Source: Leptospira sp. (GTDB lineage Bacteria > Spirochaetota > Leptospiria > Leptospirales > Leptospiraceae). Taken from it: DNA of 64,000 nucleotides. Below the pieces are notes generated by a model. It was not told the origin of the DNA, did not search any database, and saw only the letters and a list, made by a program, of their open reading frames with translations. The translations under genes were made by a program, and so were the position numbers. Where the stretch lies: assembly GCA_009991425.1 (NCBI GenBank), contig JAACWH010000027.1:1-64000 (forward strand), written 5' to 3'. Shown here piece by piece: positions 53,397 to 62,735 of this stretch (position 1 is its first letter; every line of letters starts with the position of its first letter).

Positions 53397-55937
53397 ATGA
53401 AGCCTTATCATTCTATAGTATTTATTTTCCTAATTTTATCTGTTTTGAATTGTAGTTACGATACTGAAAATATAGAAAATATTTCATCAGATTGGTATTA
53501 TACAATTGGCGATCCTAATGATACTTATGAAACTGTTGAGAATTTGAATTTTACTGTTGTTCCTAAGGAACAACTAGGTAGCTTGGAAGCTTTACTAGAA
53601 TCAGGAGTAGGCTATCTCTGGTTAAGAAAAGATTTCCAATGGAAGGCACAAGAAAACCAAGCAAAATTATATTCTATTTCTCCTGGAAGGTTAGCCTGGT
53701 CTGATTTAACGTTTATGAATGGTCAACTTATCGGCAAAAGTGGAGACTATCCACCTCATGCCTGGTCTGCTTGGAACTTTTATCGAAATTATACTATAGC
53801 TAAAGGTATCCTTAAAGATAATGAAACAAATACTTTATTGATCAAACTATATATTGAGCATGAAGGTTTCGTTTATGGAGATACTTTATTAGGTGATAGT
53901 ACTGATTTAGAATCATTTCTATTTCCTATTAGATTTATGAATACTAATGTGAATGCATTTATTGCATTTGTTTTCTTGGTTATGTCGATGTATCATCTTT
54001 TAATTTATTTTAAAAGGAAGAAAGATGTTGAGAATTGGTACTACTCTTTGGCTGTTTTATTCTATGCATTGTATTGTACGAATTTTTTCAGTGATTACTT
54101 TTATAAGAATCTGGGAGTAAGTTATTTAACATTTCAAAAGTTTATTATGCTTTGTTCTTCGGGAATGATGTATTTTATAGGTCGATTCTTTAGTAAATTT
54201 TTTAAGATGCCGATTAGTAATATTCTAAAATATACATATTTTGTTTCTATTATGCTTCCAACTTTGATATCCTTTACTTTCACAGATTATGGAATTTTAA
54301 AAGAATACCGTGGAATCTTGACGATAATCCAATTTCTACCCACCTTAGTTTATATTCTTTATTGCGTTTTAAAAGGACTCATAAATAAAAATCCAAGTGC
54401 CAAAGCAATGGTATTTGGATTAATACCACTTAGTTTAGTTACTGTGCATGATGTATCCTTGGTCATATTTGATATTAAAGGAGCGATATTTTTAGCAGGT
54501 CTCGGAGTGCCCGCGTTTATGGGGTCGATTATGTTTATACTTGCAAGTAAATTTGTACAAGTTCAAAATGAAACGGACGATTTGAACGCTAATTTAGAGA
54601 AAAAGGTTGAAGAGAGAACAGCGGAAGTCACTCAAAGAATGGAAGAAGTACAAGCCTTAAAAGTTCAACAAGATGGAGATTATTTTTTAACATCCTTAAT
54701 AGAGTCTCCACTATCCACTAATTTTAATAAATCAAAACTAGTTAAAACGGAATTTTATATTAACCAAAAGAAGAAATTTACCTTTCGGAAAAAAACTGCT
54801 GAATTAGGTGGAGATCTTTGTGTAACAGGTAATTTGCGATTTGGAGATGGTAAGGATAGATGGGTATCATTCTTCAATGGTGACGCTATGGGTAAATCCA
54901 TGCAAGGTGCTGGAGGGGCTATAGTTGGTGGAACAGCTATTAATAATATCCTAAGTCGTTCGGCTAAGAATAATCGCATTCTAAGTATTTCACCCATAGA
55001 GTGGGTAGAGAATACTTATTCAGAATTAGATTCTATTTTTAAGACATTCAATGGTTCTATGGTCTTGTCATGTGTGTTTGGTTTAGTGAATGAGAGAAGT
55101 GGTGAAATGTTTTATTTTAATGCTGAACATCCATGGTCAGTTGTTTACAGAGATGGAAAGGCTTCGTTTATTGAAAGTGAACTGACCTTGCGTAAACTTG
55201 GTTCTGAATCTGAATTCGATTTTGAAGTTAAGAAATATAAATTACTGCCTAGAGATATATTGTTAGTTGGTTCCGATGGTAGAGATGATATAAATATGGG
55301 AGAAAGTGGAGAGAGAGATTTAAACGAGGACGAAACTCTTTTTCTTCGCCTTGTAGAAGAAGGTAAATCTGATCTAGCAAAGATTGCTCAATTGATAGAA
55401 TTTCAAGGTGAGTTAACTGATGATCTTAGTTTAATGAGGATTGGATTCCAAGAAGACTACGCGGTAGATGGTATAGATGAAGACTCAGTTGATTTTACAA
55501 TTGAATTGGCCCAAGATGAAATTCTTGCGGGTAATAGAACTAAAGCAAAATACATTCTTGATACTATCTGGGATAAAGATAAAACAAATATTACTGTTCT
55601 AAAACTTTTAATAAAAATCTGTTTTGAAGATAAAAAGTATGGAGATACAATTGATCGTATCAATGATTTCCATAAAATGAATTCTGATTCTCAATTATTT
55701 TGGTTTGAGAAATCTGTCTGCCATAAGCAACTGCAAGATTATGAGTCAGCTAAGCAATCAGGAGAAGTTTGTCGAAGATACCAACCAGATCGTGTTGCCA
55801 ATTTAATCAATCTTGCCGATTCCTATCGTATGCTTGGGGATGAAGAATCTGCACGAAAAATTTTACGAGATGCATTGGATAGGGAACCAAGTAACCAAGC
55901 TGCTACTAAATTGGCGAATATACTTAGTATGTCGTAA
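53397..55937 (+). CDS. Lipid-anchored 7TM-DISM sensor SpoIIE phosphatase with TPR tail
   Basis: 846 residues from ATG 53397, chosen because GGAGA lies 8 bp before it and because a lipobox (V-L-N-C) then falls at Cys 19; an open frame begins 17 codons earlier. Order: exported DISM-like beta domain (about 20-175), seven membrane helices (about 180-385), a coiled coil (about 395-430), a PP2C/SpoIIE domain (about 440-685: ELGGDLCVTG, FNGDAMGKSMQG, FNAEHPW, DDLSLMRIG) and C-terminal TPRs (about 700-846). It likely senses an outside signal and dephosphorylates an anti-sigma antagonist; TPRs may hold the partner. Lipid anchor plus 7TM is unusual. Confidence 0.85.
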   Translation: MKPYHSIVFIFLILSVLNCSYDTENIENISSDWYYTIGDPNDTYETVENLNFTVVPKEQLGSLEALLESGVGYLWLRKDFQWKAQENQAKLYSISPGRLAWSDLTFMNGQLIGKSGDYPPHAWSAWNFYRNYTIAKGILKDNETNTLLIKLYIEHEGFVYGDTLLGDSTDLESFLFPIRFMNTNVNAFIAFVFLVMSMYHLLIYFKRKKDVENWYYSLAVLFYALYCTNFFSDYFYKNLGVSYLTFQKFIMLCSSGMMYFIGRFFSKFFKMPISNILKYTYFVSIMLPTLISFTFTDYGILKEYRGILTIIQFLPTLVYILYCVLKGLINKNPSAKAMVFGLIPLSLVTVHDVSLVIFDIKGAIFLAGLGVPAFMGSIMFILASKFVQVQNETDDLNANLEKKVEERTAEVTQRMEEVQALKVQQDGDYFLTSLIESPLSTNFNKSKLVKTEFYINQKKKFTFRKKTAELGGDLCVTGNLRFGDGKDRWVSFFNGDAMGKSMQGAGGAIVGGTAINNILSRSAKNNRILSISPIEWVENTYSELDSIFKTFNGSMVLSCVFGLVNERSGEMFYFNAEHPWSVVYRDGKASFIESELTLRKLGSESEFDFEVKKYKLLPRDILLVGSDGRDDINMGESGERDLNEDETLFLRLVEEGKSDLAKIAQLIEFQGELTDDLSLMRIGFQEDYAVDGIDEDSVDFTIELAQDEILAGNRTKAKYILDTIWDKDKTNITVLKLLIKICFEDKKYGDTIDRINDFHKMNSDSQLFWFEKSVCHKQLQDYESAKQSGEVCRRYQPDRVANLINLADSYRMLGDEESARKILRDALDREPSNQAATKLANILSMS

Positions 55938-55961
55938 TTTAGGAAATTTTTATTTCTTAAA
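55938..55961. terminator. Hairpin between convergent SpoIIE and propeller genes
   Basis: TTTAGGAAAT (55938-55947) pairs with ATTTCTTAAA (55952-55961) with one G-T wobble. It straddles the propeller gene's stop and ends 1 base after the SpoIIE stop, so it may serve both directions. Confidence 0.4.
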
Positions 55962-57422
55962 TCGCGAAAATAAAGAATTCGCAGAACCAATACCAAATGG
56001 AATGGATGAGCTACTAATCCCTGATGTAGCATAGCCAATAGTTCCAAAGCTTCCATCGCATAATTCTCGTACATCGGATACATAATTTTCTTGTCTGAGT
56101 GTTCTTTCATTTTCTGATAGGCTAGCGGTGTTCAAATCTGATATAAATCCAATACTAGATCCTGGTCCAATAGATCCTGCCATATAAATTCGATTTCCAC
56201 TAAAGACTCGCGCATTGTTAATCACCACACTCTCAGATGTAGTTTTATAAACAAAGGATGAATTCAATAAATTACCGTTAGGTGCAATTTCAAATAAAAC
56301 AGTGGAAGGATCGCTTCCTCCAGGATATGGTTGTCCAATCGTGAGTATTGCACCACTATAAACAGAGGATGTGAGTAAGTTTCCGTTTGCTAATATAATT
56401 GATAACGGGTAATTTGAGTCCTCTGGTGTAACGCTGGTAGATTCCCCTAAGTGTCGATGCCATTGGTAGCTCCAAATTGCATCAAATTTTGCAACCATAT
56501 AAGTAGCTACAGTAGGGTAGATATTCAATTCGTTTGAAAAATTAGCACTATTTATATCAGCCGACACATAAGCTATAATATAAAATCCCCCATTGTTTGG
56601 AATTTCAACCAGTCTTGTTGGGCGGAAGCTACTGTATGGGTTAGGTAGAGGTAGATACCGCGTTGAAATAGCATTCCCATTGAAACCTATTTCTTGGACA
56701 AACCAATTATCTCCCGTTTGTGTTCCAATAATATTGCCAGGTGAAGTCAATCCATTTACAGATCCACCTAAAACATACAAACTTGTTTTGTCTAAGCGTT
56801 CTATTACATTAAAGGCAGAAACAAATCCATCTCCATTTGTCCCATCTGTAAATGGACGAGTCCATAAAAAATCACCAACTTCACTTAATTTAATTAAAAC
56901 TGCTCGAGATCCACCTGAACTAGGGTAACTAACAATTGGGTTAGGGGGAAGTGTTGCACCTGCTGTATCGCTAACAGTATAAAGGACGTACAATCCATCT
57001 CCCTCTCTTAATACCATCGCATCTGGTCTGTCAGATCGCCTTCCTATATACCGATTCCAAATGGGAGAGCCTGAGCCAGAAAACTTTGAAAGGTAGAAAT
57101 TAGTTGCTGATCCAACTGTACCTTGGAACCCGATACCAAAATTACCATAATCATAATCAGTTAACATAAATGCATATAAATCAGAATTTGTACTTGCTCT
57201 GAGATTGGTTGGAAAAGAAAATCGATCTGCTACATCAATGGTTCCAACAAAACTATTCCAATTGGGACTACTCTGACAAGCATCATTCCTACTAAGATTG
57301 AGCAGACGATTCAAACCTAGAAGGATTGAAAGTGGACTATCAGGATCTAATTCAGATTCTTTAAAGAGAATGCAATTTAAGAAAGTGGAAGTTGTGAATA
57401 AGACTATCAATAATTTCTTCAT
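55950..57422 (-). CDS. Beta-propeller lipoprotein
   Basis: 490 residues. Signal and lipobox T-F-L-N-C (Cys 17). The mature protein is beta-rich with recurring blades, each with a Gly/Ser/Asn turn and a W or Y strand (WNSFVGTIDVADRF, WNRYIGRRSD, WTRPFTDGTNGDGF, WQWHRHLGES-like). This matches the SBBP-style propeller lipoproteins frequent in Leptospira. Ligand or partner unknown. A surface or periplasmic binding role is typical. Confidence 0.7.
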   Translation of the reverse strand: MKKLLIVLFTTSTFLNCILFKESELDPDSPLSILLGLNRLLNLSRNDACQSSPNWNSFVGTIDVADRFSFPTNLRASTNSDLYAFMLTDYDYGNFGIGFQGTVGSATNFYLSKFSGSGSPIWNRYIGRRSDRPDAMVLREGDGLYVLYTVSDTAGATLPPNPIVSYPSSGGSRAVLIKLSEVGDFLWTRPFTDGTNGDGFVSAFNVIERLDKTSLYVLGGSVNGLTSPGNIIGTQTGDNWFVQEIGFNGNAISTRYLPLPNPYSSFRPTRLVEIPNNGGFYIIAYVSADINSANFSNELNIYPTVATYMVAKFDAIWSYQWHRHLGESTSVTPEDSNYPLSIILANGNLLTSSVYSGAILTIGQPYPGGSDPSTVLFEIAPNGNLLNSSFVYKTTSESVVINNARVFSGNRIYMAGSIGPGSSIGFISDLNTASLSENERTLRQENYVSDVRELCDGSFGTIGYATSGISSSSIPFGIGSANSLFSRFKK

Positions 57423-57637
57423 ATTATTTATTCTTATATGCCCATAAAATAATGAGATAAGTCAATTAACAAATTCATGGAATATGAAAAATATTACATA
57501 ATTATTTTGTTATGAACATACGTTAATTTGGTGAAATCCCATGTCATAATATAAATTTATCTAGCTGTTCTAATTAGGTTATTGTTGTCACAAAATAGGA
57601 TTCTAGTAGTCTTAATTTATGGGAGAATATTGAAGCA

Positions 57638-58765
57638 ATGGCAGGTCTAAGTCAAGAAAATCCACTAAAAAATGTCTTTAATCAAAAAGTAATATCAGAG
57701 CTAGCCTCTAGGATATCCAAGGTTTATCCTAATTTTGCTAGTGATAAATTTCTTAATATAATCAAATTACGCTTAGACGATCTAGGATTTATCGAGAGAA
57801 GCAACTTTCTTAGAGATACTCTCTATGACTTTCTACCCAATGATCCTAAGATTTCAATACAAATTCTAATAGATTCATTAGGGCCTGAACTTCCCAATTC
57901 ATCGATTGCTGGCTTGGAAGGTTTTACTGTGATGTCACTTTGTTCTTTTGTATCTAAATATGGCAAAGAACATTTTGACCTATCAATGAAAGCTCTTTAT
58001 GAAATGACTAAAAGATTTTCCGCTGAGGGCGATCTTAGAACATTTATAGATATAGACTATGAAAAATCTATGAGCTTATTACATTTATGGTGTAAAGATA
58101 AAAGCCATCATGTAAGGCGATTAGTTTCCGAAGGTACTAGACCCAGACTCCCTTTGGCAGGCAGAATTCCTAGATTTCAAAAAGATCCAAGACCTGTGAT
58201 TGAACTATTAGATAAATTAGTTACTGATGAATCGCTTTATGTTCGTAGATCAGTAGCAAATAATATCAATGATATAGCAAAAGACAATCCTGAAATTGCA
58301 GTTACAACTTTAAAACTATGGAAGAAGAACCCTTCGAGTGATGTGCAATGGCTTGTTAGTCATGCATCTCGGTCACTTGTTAAATCGGGGAATAAGGATG
58401 TCTTAGGAATCTTTGGAGTAAGTTCTGAGATAGAAATTGAGTTAAAGGTTTTTTCAATAGCAAAGAAAAAGTATAGAATCAATGATACTCTAGAAATCCA
58501 ATTTGAAATTGAATCTAAAGCCAAAAAGGAAGAATCTCTTATCATAGATTATGTGATTCATTTTGTAAAATCAAATGGAAAGACTAAAGAAAAAGTCTTT
58601 AAGCTAAAGAAATCTTCCATCAAACCTCGCGAGCTTATACCTATTTCCAAAAAACATAAACTCATCAATACATCGGGAAGAACTCATTTTCCAGGAAGGC
58701 ATATGATTGAACTTCAGATTAATGGGAAAAGATATGGAAAGGTAGAATTTAATTTGAATGAGTAA
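57638..58765 (+). CDS. AlkC-type DNA glycosylase with C-terminal Ig-like domain
   Basis: 375 residues. HEAT-like repeats (about 15-255) include HVRRLVSEGTRPRLPLAGRIP and VRRSVANNINDIAKDNP, the DNA-binding segments of AlkC/AlkD alkylpurine glycosylases; the SEGTRPRLP piece is particular to AlkC. A beta-rich Ig-like domain follows (about 265-375), as in AlkC of Pseudomonas. These enzymes excise 3-methylcytosine and 3-methyladenine from DNA. Single gene, 215-bp upstream gap. Confidence 0.83.
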   Translation: MAGLSQENPLKNVFNQKVISELASRISKVYPNFASDKFLNIIKLRLDDLGFIERSNFLRDTLYDFLPNDPKISIQILIDSLGPELPNSSIAGLEGFTVMSLCSFVSKYGKEHFDLSMKALYEMTKRFSAEGDLRTFIDIDYEKSMSLLHLWCKDKSHHVRRLVSEGTRPRLPLAGRIPRFQKDPRPVIELLDKLVTDESLYVRRSVANNINDIAKDNPEIAVTTLKLWKKNPSSDVQWLVSHASRSLVKSGNKDVLGIFGVSSEIEIELKVFSIAKKKYRINDTLEIQFEIESKAKKEESLIIDYVIHFVKSNGKTKEKVFKLKKSSIKPRELIPISKKHKLINTSGRTHFPGRHMIELQINGKRYGKVEFNLNE

Positions 58766-58825
58766 TTAGTATTTGATTATAGTAGATTAAAATATTTATA
58801 GCTTTAAAAAAGATACAATATATTC

Positions 58826-59350
58826 ATGGATTCTACATTGGAGTGTAATCAATTGCCCTTTTTAATCTTATTGCTATTCATAATTATTTTTTCAAGTGTT
58901 GATGCTAATCCCACAAGGAAGTTTCCTTTGAATATTTTGAAAAACAATCAAAATAAATGGAGGACTCTTCATATCGAACTTGAGGAATCCTCCGGGCCTG
59001 TTTCACCAGAATTTCAATATAGAATCAAAGTTTATGTGCAAGCTGTTCGCGAAGGCTTTTTTATTTATAAGTCTTCTTCAAAAGGTACGGAAATTACAGA
59101 ACCTGTTCGATCAAGAATTTCTGAAAAAAAATATTTGGCAATTCTATCCAAATTATTAAAGAACAGTATTCATTTAATACCTAATGAAAATTTACCTAAA
59201 GAAAGGTTACTTGGTGTAAGTTACAATATGGTTTCATTTAAAATAGGAAAACAGAAGAAACAATTTTATTATTTATTGCAAGATATTGATAAAAATAATT
59301 TTAATCAAAAGAAAGAGATAGTTAAAATACTTAAGGAAGTAAAGCCATGA
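58826..59350 (+). CDS. Exported protein of unknown function, coupled to the papain-like protease
   Basis: 174 residues. A hydrophobic stretch (about 11-27, then VDANP) acts as a signal peptide or anchor. The mature domain holds RTLHIELEESSGPVSPEF and ends in KEIVKILKEVKP. No family recognised. Its stop overlaps the ATG of the protease gene by 4 bp, so it may be a chaperone, inhibitor or partner of that enzyme; this is inference. Confidence 0.6.
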   Translation: MDSTLECNQLPFLILLLFIIIFSSVDANPTRKFPLNILKNNQNKWRTLHIELEESSGPVSPEFQYRIKVYVQAVREGFFIYKSSSKGTEITEPVRSRISEKKYLAILSKLLKNSIHLIPNENLPKERLLGVSYNMVSFKIGKQKKQFYYLLQDIDKNNFNQKKEIVKILKEVKP

Positions 59351-61830
59351 AAGAACAATCGCAGGTAAATTTAACCAAAAGATTTAATATTCAATCAATT
59401 GCCATTATTGCTTCCATTCTCTTTCCGTTTTTCTCTTTTCTTTCGGCGCAGAGCTTTGATCCAAACTCTGTTAGATCTTCTGATTGTAAGCCGGGCGTCT
59501 TTAACTGTGGCTATATTCCTTCTCCAAAAGAAGTCCAAGAAAGTATTCCTTTATCACGAAGTTTTAATTCTCTGGATCCTTTACCAGCGTCCGTAGATTT
59601 ATCATCTCAAATGCCACCTGTTGGGCACCAAGGTCGCCAAAGCAGTTGTGTAGCTTGGGCAACTGGTTATGCAATGAAATCCTATCTTGCAAAAAGCACA
59701 GGCAAAATTCCTGATTACGATCCTCCTTTTGCCGGAGGCTCTGGACAAAATGTATTCTCACCATCCTTTATTTACAACCAACAAAATGGTGGAAAAGATG
59801 CGGGTCTTTATTACTACAAGACTCTTGACTTTCTGCAAAACAATGGGGTTGCCTCTTGGAAAAGTATGCCATATAATGAAAACGATTTTAAAAAACAGCC
59901 AAGTAAAGATGCAAAAAACGAAGCGCTGGCAAATAGAATTAAATCCTACACAAGATTAAACCACAAAAAACCAGATGATATCAAGCATGTGTTAAATGGC
60001 GGGAATGTTGTTTTATTCGGAATTATTATTGATGATGCTTTTTATAACTTAAAAGGTGACGAAGTTTATGATGCGAATGGTGGCCAGAACTATGGTGGTC
60101 ATGGAATGGTAATTGTAGGCTTCGATGATAAGAAAACATCTAAATCTGGCAAAAAAGGAGCTTTCAAATTCCAGAATTCATGGGGAACCAATTGGGGAGA
60201 TAAAGGCTTTGGTTGGATATCCTATTCCATGCTTGCAAAGGTAGGACAAGAAGCATATGCCATGATCGAACAAAATCCAATAATAACGACTAACACAACT
60301 GTTACGCCTATTCTTGAAAAACCTTTATTACCACCAAATGATATATCTGCTTCCAGAGGAGAATTCTCGGATCGGATAATTCTTACGTGGACAGCCAGTG
60401 ATTCAGCTATTGTTTATCAAATCCAAAGGAAAGATAATAATTCCGATTTCATAGATCTTGCCTATTCTGAGACTACGAGCTTCACAGACACTGGTGTAGC
60501 TAATCGAAGTACTTACGTATATAGAATTGTAGCTATATCCAAAATTGATCGCTCTGCTTGGTCAGATCAAGTGGAAGGTTACACGGGGGCACCAAATAAA
60601 ACAACTGGAAAGTTAGAAAAAGTTGTAGGAATAAAAGGAAATGTTATTGCTGATAAAAATTCTACAAGAGTGCATTTGACTTGGTCAGAAGTGGATGAAG
60701 CAACAGGATATATTGTAGCAAAGAATACGAATGGTAAAAAATGGAAAAATATTGGTCAGGTGAAAACTAACGAATTCATTGATCGCAGTCCTAATCGGAA
60801 CGGGACCAATGTTTATAGAATCAGTGCTGCCAAAAAAAATAAAAAAGCAGGCGATTGGAGTGATAGCTATGGGATTGATACAGGCTCAGTCAAAAATATT
60901 CCAGATGCCATCTACTCTATTGTAGCAACCGATGGCGATCATCCCGATAAAATCATTGTTGGCTGGGGTGAGTCTATCGGAGCTACTGGCTATCTTATTT
61001 TTCGATTCAATGAGAATAATGAAGTGGATGGAGAATTCACATCTGAAAACCATTACTATGAAGATAAAGATCCCAAGGTTTTAGATGGAAAATACTTCTT
61101 CTATACAGTATACGCATACAATGAACTGGGTTATTCCGAACAAAGTGATTTTGCTTTGGGAAGGATTAAATCCAATTTCAAAAACCGATCCGCAGGCATC
61201 ACCTTATCTCCGCCCACAAATTTAATTTCGAATTTCACAACCAAATCCAAATCCATATCGCTAAAATGGGATAAAGTAGAAGGTGCACATGAATATTATG
61301 TTTACAGAACACTCGCCAAATCAAATTCCAAAAAATCTGAATACAAATTTGTATCATCGGTAAATGGATCAAAAACTACCTATACAGAGACATTTCCAGG
61401 CAATTCTGGGGATCTTTTCTTCTACACAGTTCGTTCTAAATCAGAATTTGGTTCGGAATCCAAAGATTCTAACATAGCAACCGCTTATTGGAATGAAGCA
61501 CCGGCAATCGTAAAAAAAAGATCTGTAATTGCGCAGGATATTTCAACTGATCTTCTCGGTACGTGGTCTGGCTACTATTGGCATCCAACTTCTGGCCCGA
61601 TGAATCTAAGTTTGGAAGTAGAGGGACAAAATCAAAATTTCACTGCTGTACTCAAAATCAACGATAAGGTCTCTAAGCAATTCAAAGGAACTTGGGCTGA
61701 GGGAAGTAGTGGAATTAGTACTCAAGGTTTACACTTGGATCTATCCTCCATTCCTGGTAACGCAAACGTACGTTTTGACACAAGCAATGATCTGGGAGAA
61801 GAAACTGAATTCAGCTTTACAAAAGAATAA
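59347..61830 (+). CDS. Exported papain-fold cysteine protease with fibronectin type III repeats
   Basis: 827 residues. A signal peptide (about 14-36, ending SLSA-Q) precedes a C1 peptidase domain with the catalytic residues Cys101 (RQSSCVAWATGYAM), His252 (YGGHGMVIVGFDD) and Asn277 (FQNSWGTNWGDKGFGW). Four FnIII-like domains follow (about 330-425, 430-525, 530-625, 630-720), and a beta-rich C-terminal domain (about 740-827). Such enzymes are secreted or surface-bound. FnIII repeats in bacteria are often of transferred origin and act in carbohydrate or protein contact. Upstream partner gene overlaps by 4 bp. Confidence 0.85.
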   Translation: MKEQSQVNLTKRFNIQSIAIIASILFPFFSFLSAQSFDPNSVRSSDCKPGVFNCGYIPSPKEVQESIPLSRSFNSLDPLPASVDLSSQMPPVGHQGRQSSCVAWATGYAMKSYLAKSTGKIPDYDPPFAGGSGQNVFSPSFIYNQQNGGKDAGLYYYKTLDFLQNNGVASWKSMPYNENDFKKQPSKDAKNEALANRIKSYTRLNHKKPDDIKHVLNGGNVVLFGIIIDDAFYNLKGDEVYDANGGQNYGGHGMVIVGFDDKKTSKSGKKGAFKFQNSWGTNWGDKGFGWISYSMLAKVGQEAYAMIEQNPIITTNTTVTPILEKPLLPPNDISASRGEFSDRIILTWTASDSAIVYQIQRKDNNSDFIDLAYSETTSFTDTGVANRSTYVYRIVAISKIDRSAWSDQVEGYTGAPNKTTGKLEKVVGIKGNVIADKNSTRVHLTWSEVDEATGYIVAKNTNGKKWKNIGQVKTNEFIDRSPNRNGTNVYRISAAKKNKKAGDWSDSYGIDTGSVKNIPDAIYSIVATDGDHPDKIIVGWGESIGATGYLIFRFNENNEVDGEFTSENHYYEDKDPKVLDGKYFFYTVYAYNELGYSEQSDFALGRIKSNFKNRSAGITLSPPTNLISNFTTKSKSISLKWDKVEGAHEYYVYRTLAKSNSKKSEYKFVSSVNGSKTTYTETFPGNSGDLFFYTVRSKSEFGSESKDSNIATAYWNEAPAIVKKRSVIAQDISTDLLGTWSGYYWHPTSGPMNLSLEVEGQNQNFTAVLKINDKVSKQFKGTWAEGSSGISTQGLHLDLSSIPGNANVRFDTSNDLGEETEFSFTKE

Positions 61831-62255
61831 TAAAAAAATCTAAAAGGTAAAGTAATCAAATTTCCAATAAAGAACCTTAACCTTTTAGAAATTATAAATA
61901 ATTATTTTAGGCTTTTTCCAAAGCTGCTATAACACTAAATCTTCTAAGCGGTATTAATGAAGCAGTATCTTTTAAGGAGAGACGAGCTTAAAAAAGAACT
62001 ACTAAACTAAATTCACTGTAAAATGAATCTCATTATAAAGAATAAAGATACTTTAAATAGAGGGAAAATTCCAAATTTGGTAAGTATTGAAGAATGAATT
62101 AAAGCTTTTAAATAAATGTCCTGAAAATCGTTAGGCTGGAAAACCAATCTGAAAAAATGAAAAAATTTTAAGTTTAATTTCGAAATGATTTATCTAAAAA
62201 GTTTAATTTTTTATTGGCTATGTTTTCTTGAATTTTAAAGTTGTTATGACAACAA
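61831..62255. other. 425-bp AT-rich gap, no gene seen
   Basis: TCTAAAAGGT (61839-61848) and ACCTTTTAGA (61880-61889) form a 10-bp stem with a 31-base loop, 8 bases after the protease stop; it may end that transcript. The rest has many stops in all frames. Its end contains the MarR operator at 62240. No clear promoter pair was found. Confidence 0.5.
62240..62253. promoter_or_regulatory. MarR operator, site 1
   Basis: GTTGTTATGACAAC, a near-perfect 14-bp palindrome, ends 2 bp before the marR ATG at 62256. A bound dimer would also block the ribosome region, so autorepression is likely. It is the same sequence as site 2 except for one base. Confidence 0.8.
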
Positions 62256-62693
62256 ATGAAAGACCTATTTAAATTAGAGGATTCCTACGCATATTTGATT
62301 TACCGAACGGTGCGAGCCTTAAGGAGACAATTCATTCGAATTGCCTCTGAACAGGGTTTTGATCTTTATCCGGAGCAATGGTTTGTTCTGGTTCGGATAC
62401 ATAACAATCCAGGATGTAGTCAGATCGAATTAGCTAAGGACTTCGAAGATAGACCTTCTATGACTCGAGCACTTCGAGCTATGAAACAAAAGGGATGGCT
62501 CTCTATTGACGAAGATCCTGAAGACAAGCGTAAGCATAAGATTCATCTAACAAAAGCAGGTTTAAAACTTTTTGATTCAATGGTAAAAGCTGTATCCAAA
62601 GAAAGAAATAGGATGTTTGGTTCATTAGATGAGGAAGATTTTAAGCACTTTCGAAAAATTATGGATACAATTTTTGACAGAGCTAAAGATTGA
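62256..62693 (+). CDS. MarR-family transcriptional regulator
   Basis: 145 residues, normal for MarR. The winged helix is at about 45-100: GCSQIELAKDFEDRPSMTRALRAMKQKGWLSIDEDPEDKRKHKIHLT. Dimerising helices flank it. MarR proteins repress their own and neighbouring genes and release DNA on binding a phenolic or oxidising signal. Matching 14-bp palindromes lie on both sides, one before this gene and one before the next frame. Confidence 0.9.
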   Translation: MKDLFKLEDSYAYLIYRTVRALRRQFIRIASEQGFDLYPEQWFVLVRIHNNPGCSQIELAKDFEDRPSMTRALRAMKQKGWLSIDEDPEDKRKHKIHLTKAGLKLFDSMVKAVSKERNRMFGSLDEEDFKHFRKIMDTIFDRAKD

Positions 62694-62707
62694 AAATTTA
62701 AGCAAAT

Positions 62708-62721
62708 GTTGTCATGACAAC
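62708..62721. promoter_or_regulatory. MarR operator, site 2
   Basis: GTTGTCATGACAAC is a perfect 14-bp palindrome, 15 bp after the marR stop and 14 bp before the ATG at 62736. It differs from site 1 by one base (C for T at position 6). The two sites bracket marR and imply that the following frame is, or was, a target. Confidence 0.85.
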
Positions 62722-62735
62722 TAAAGGAGAATTTC

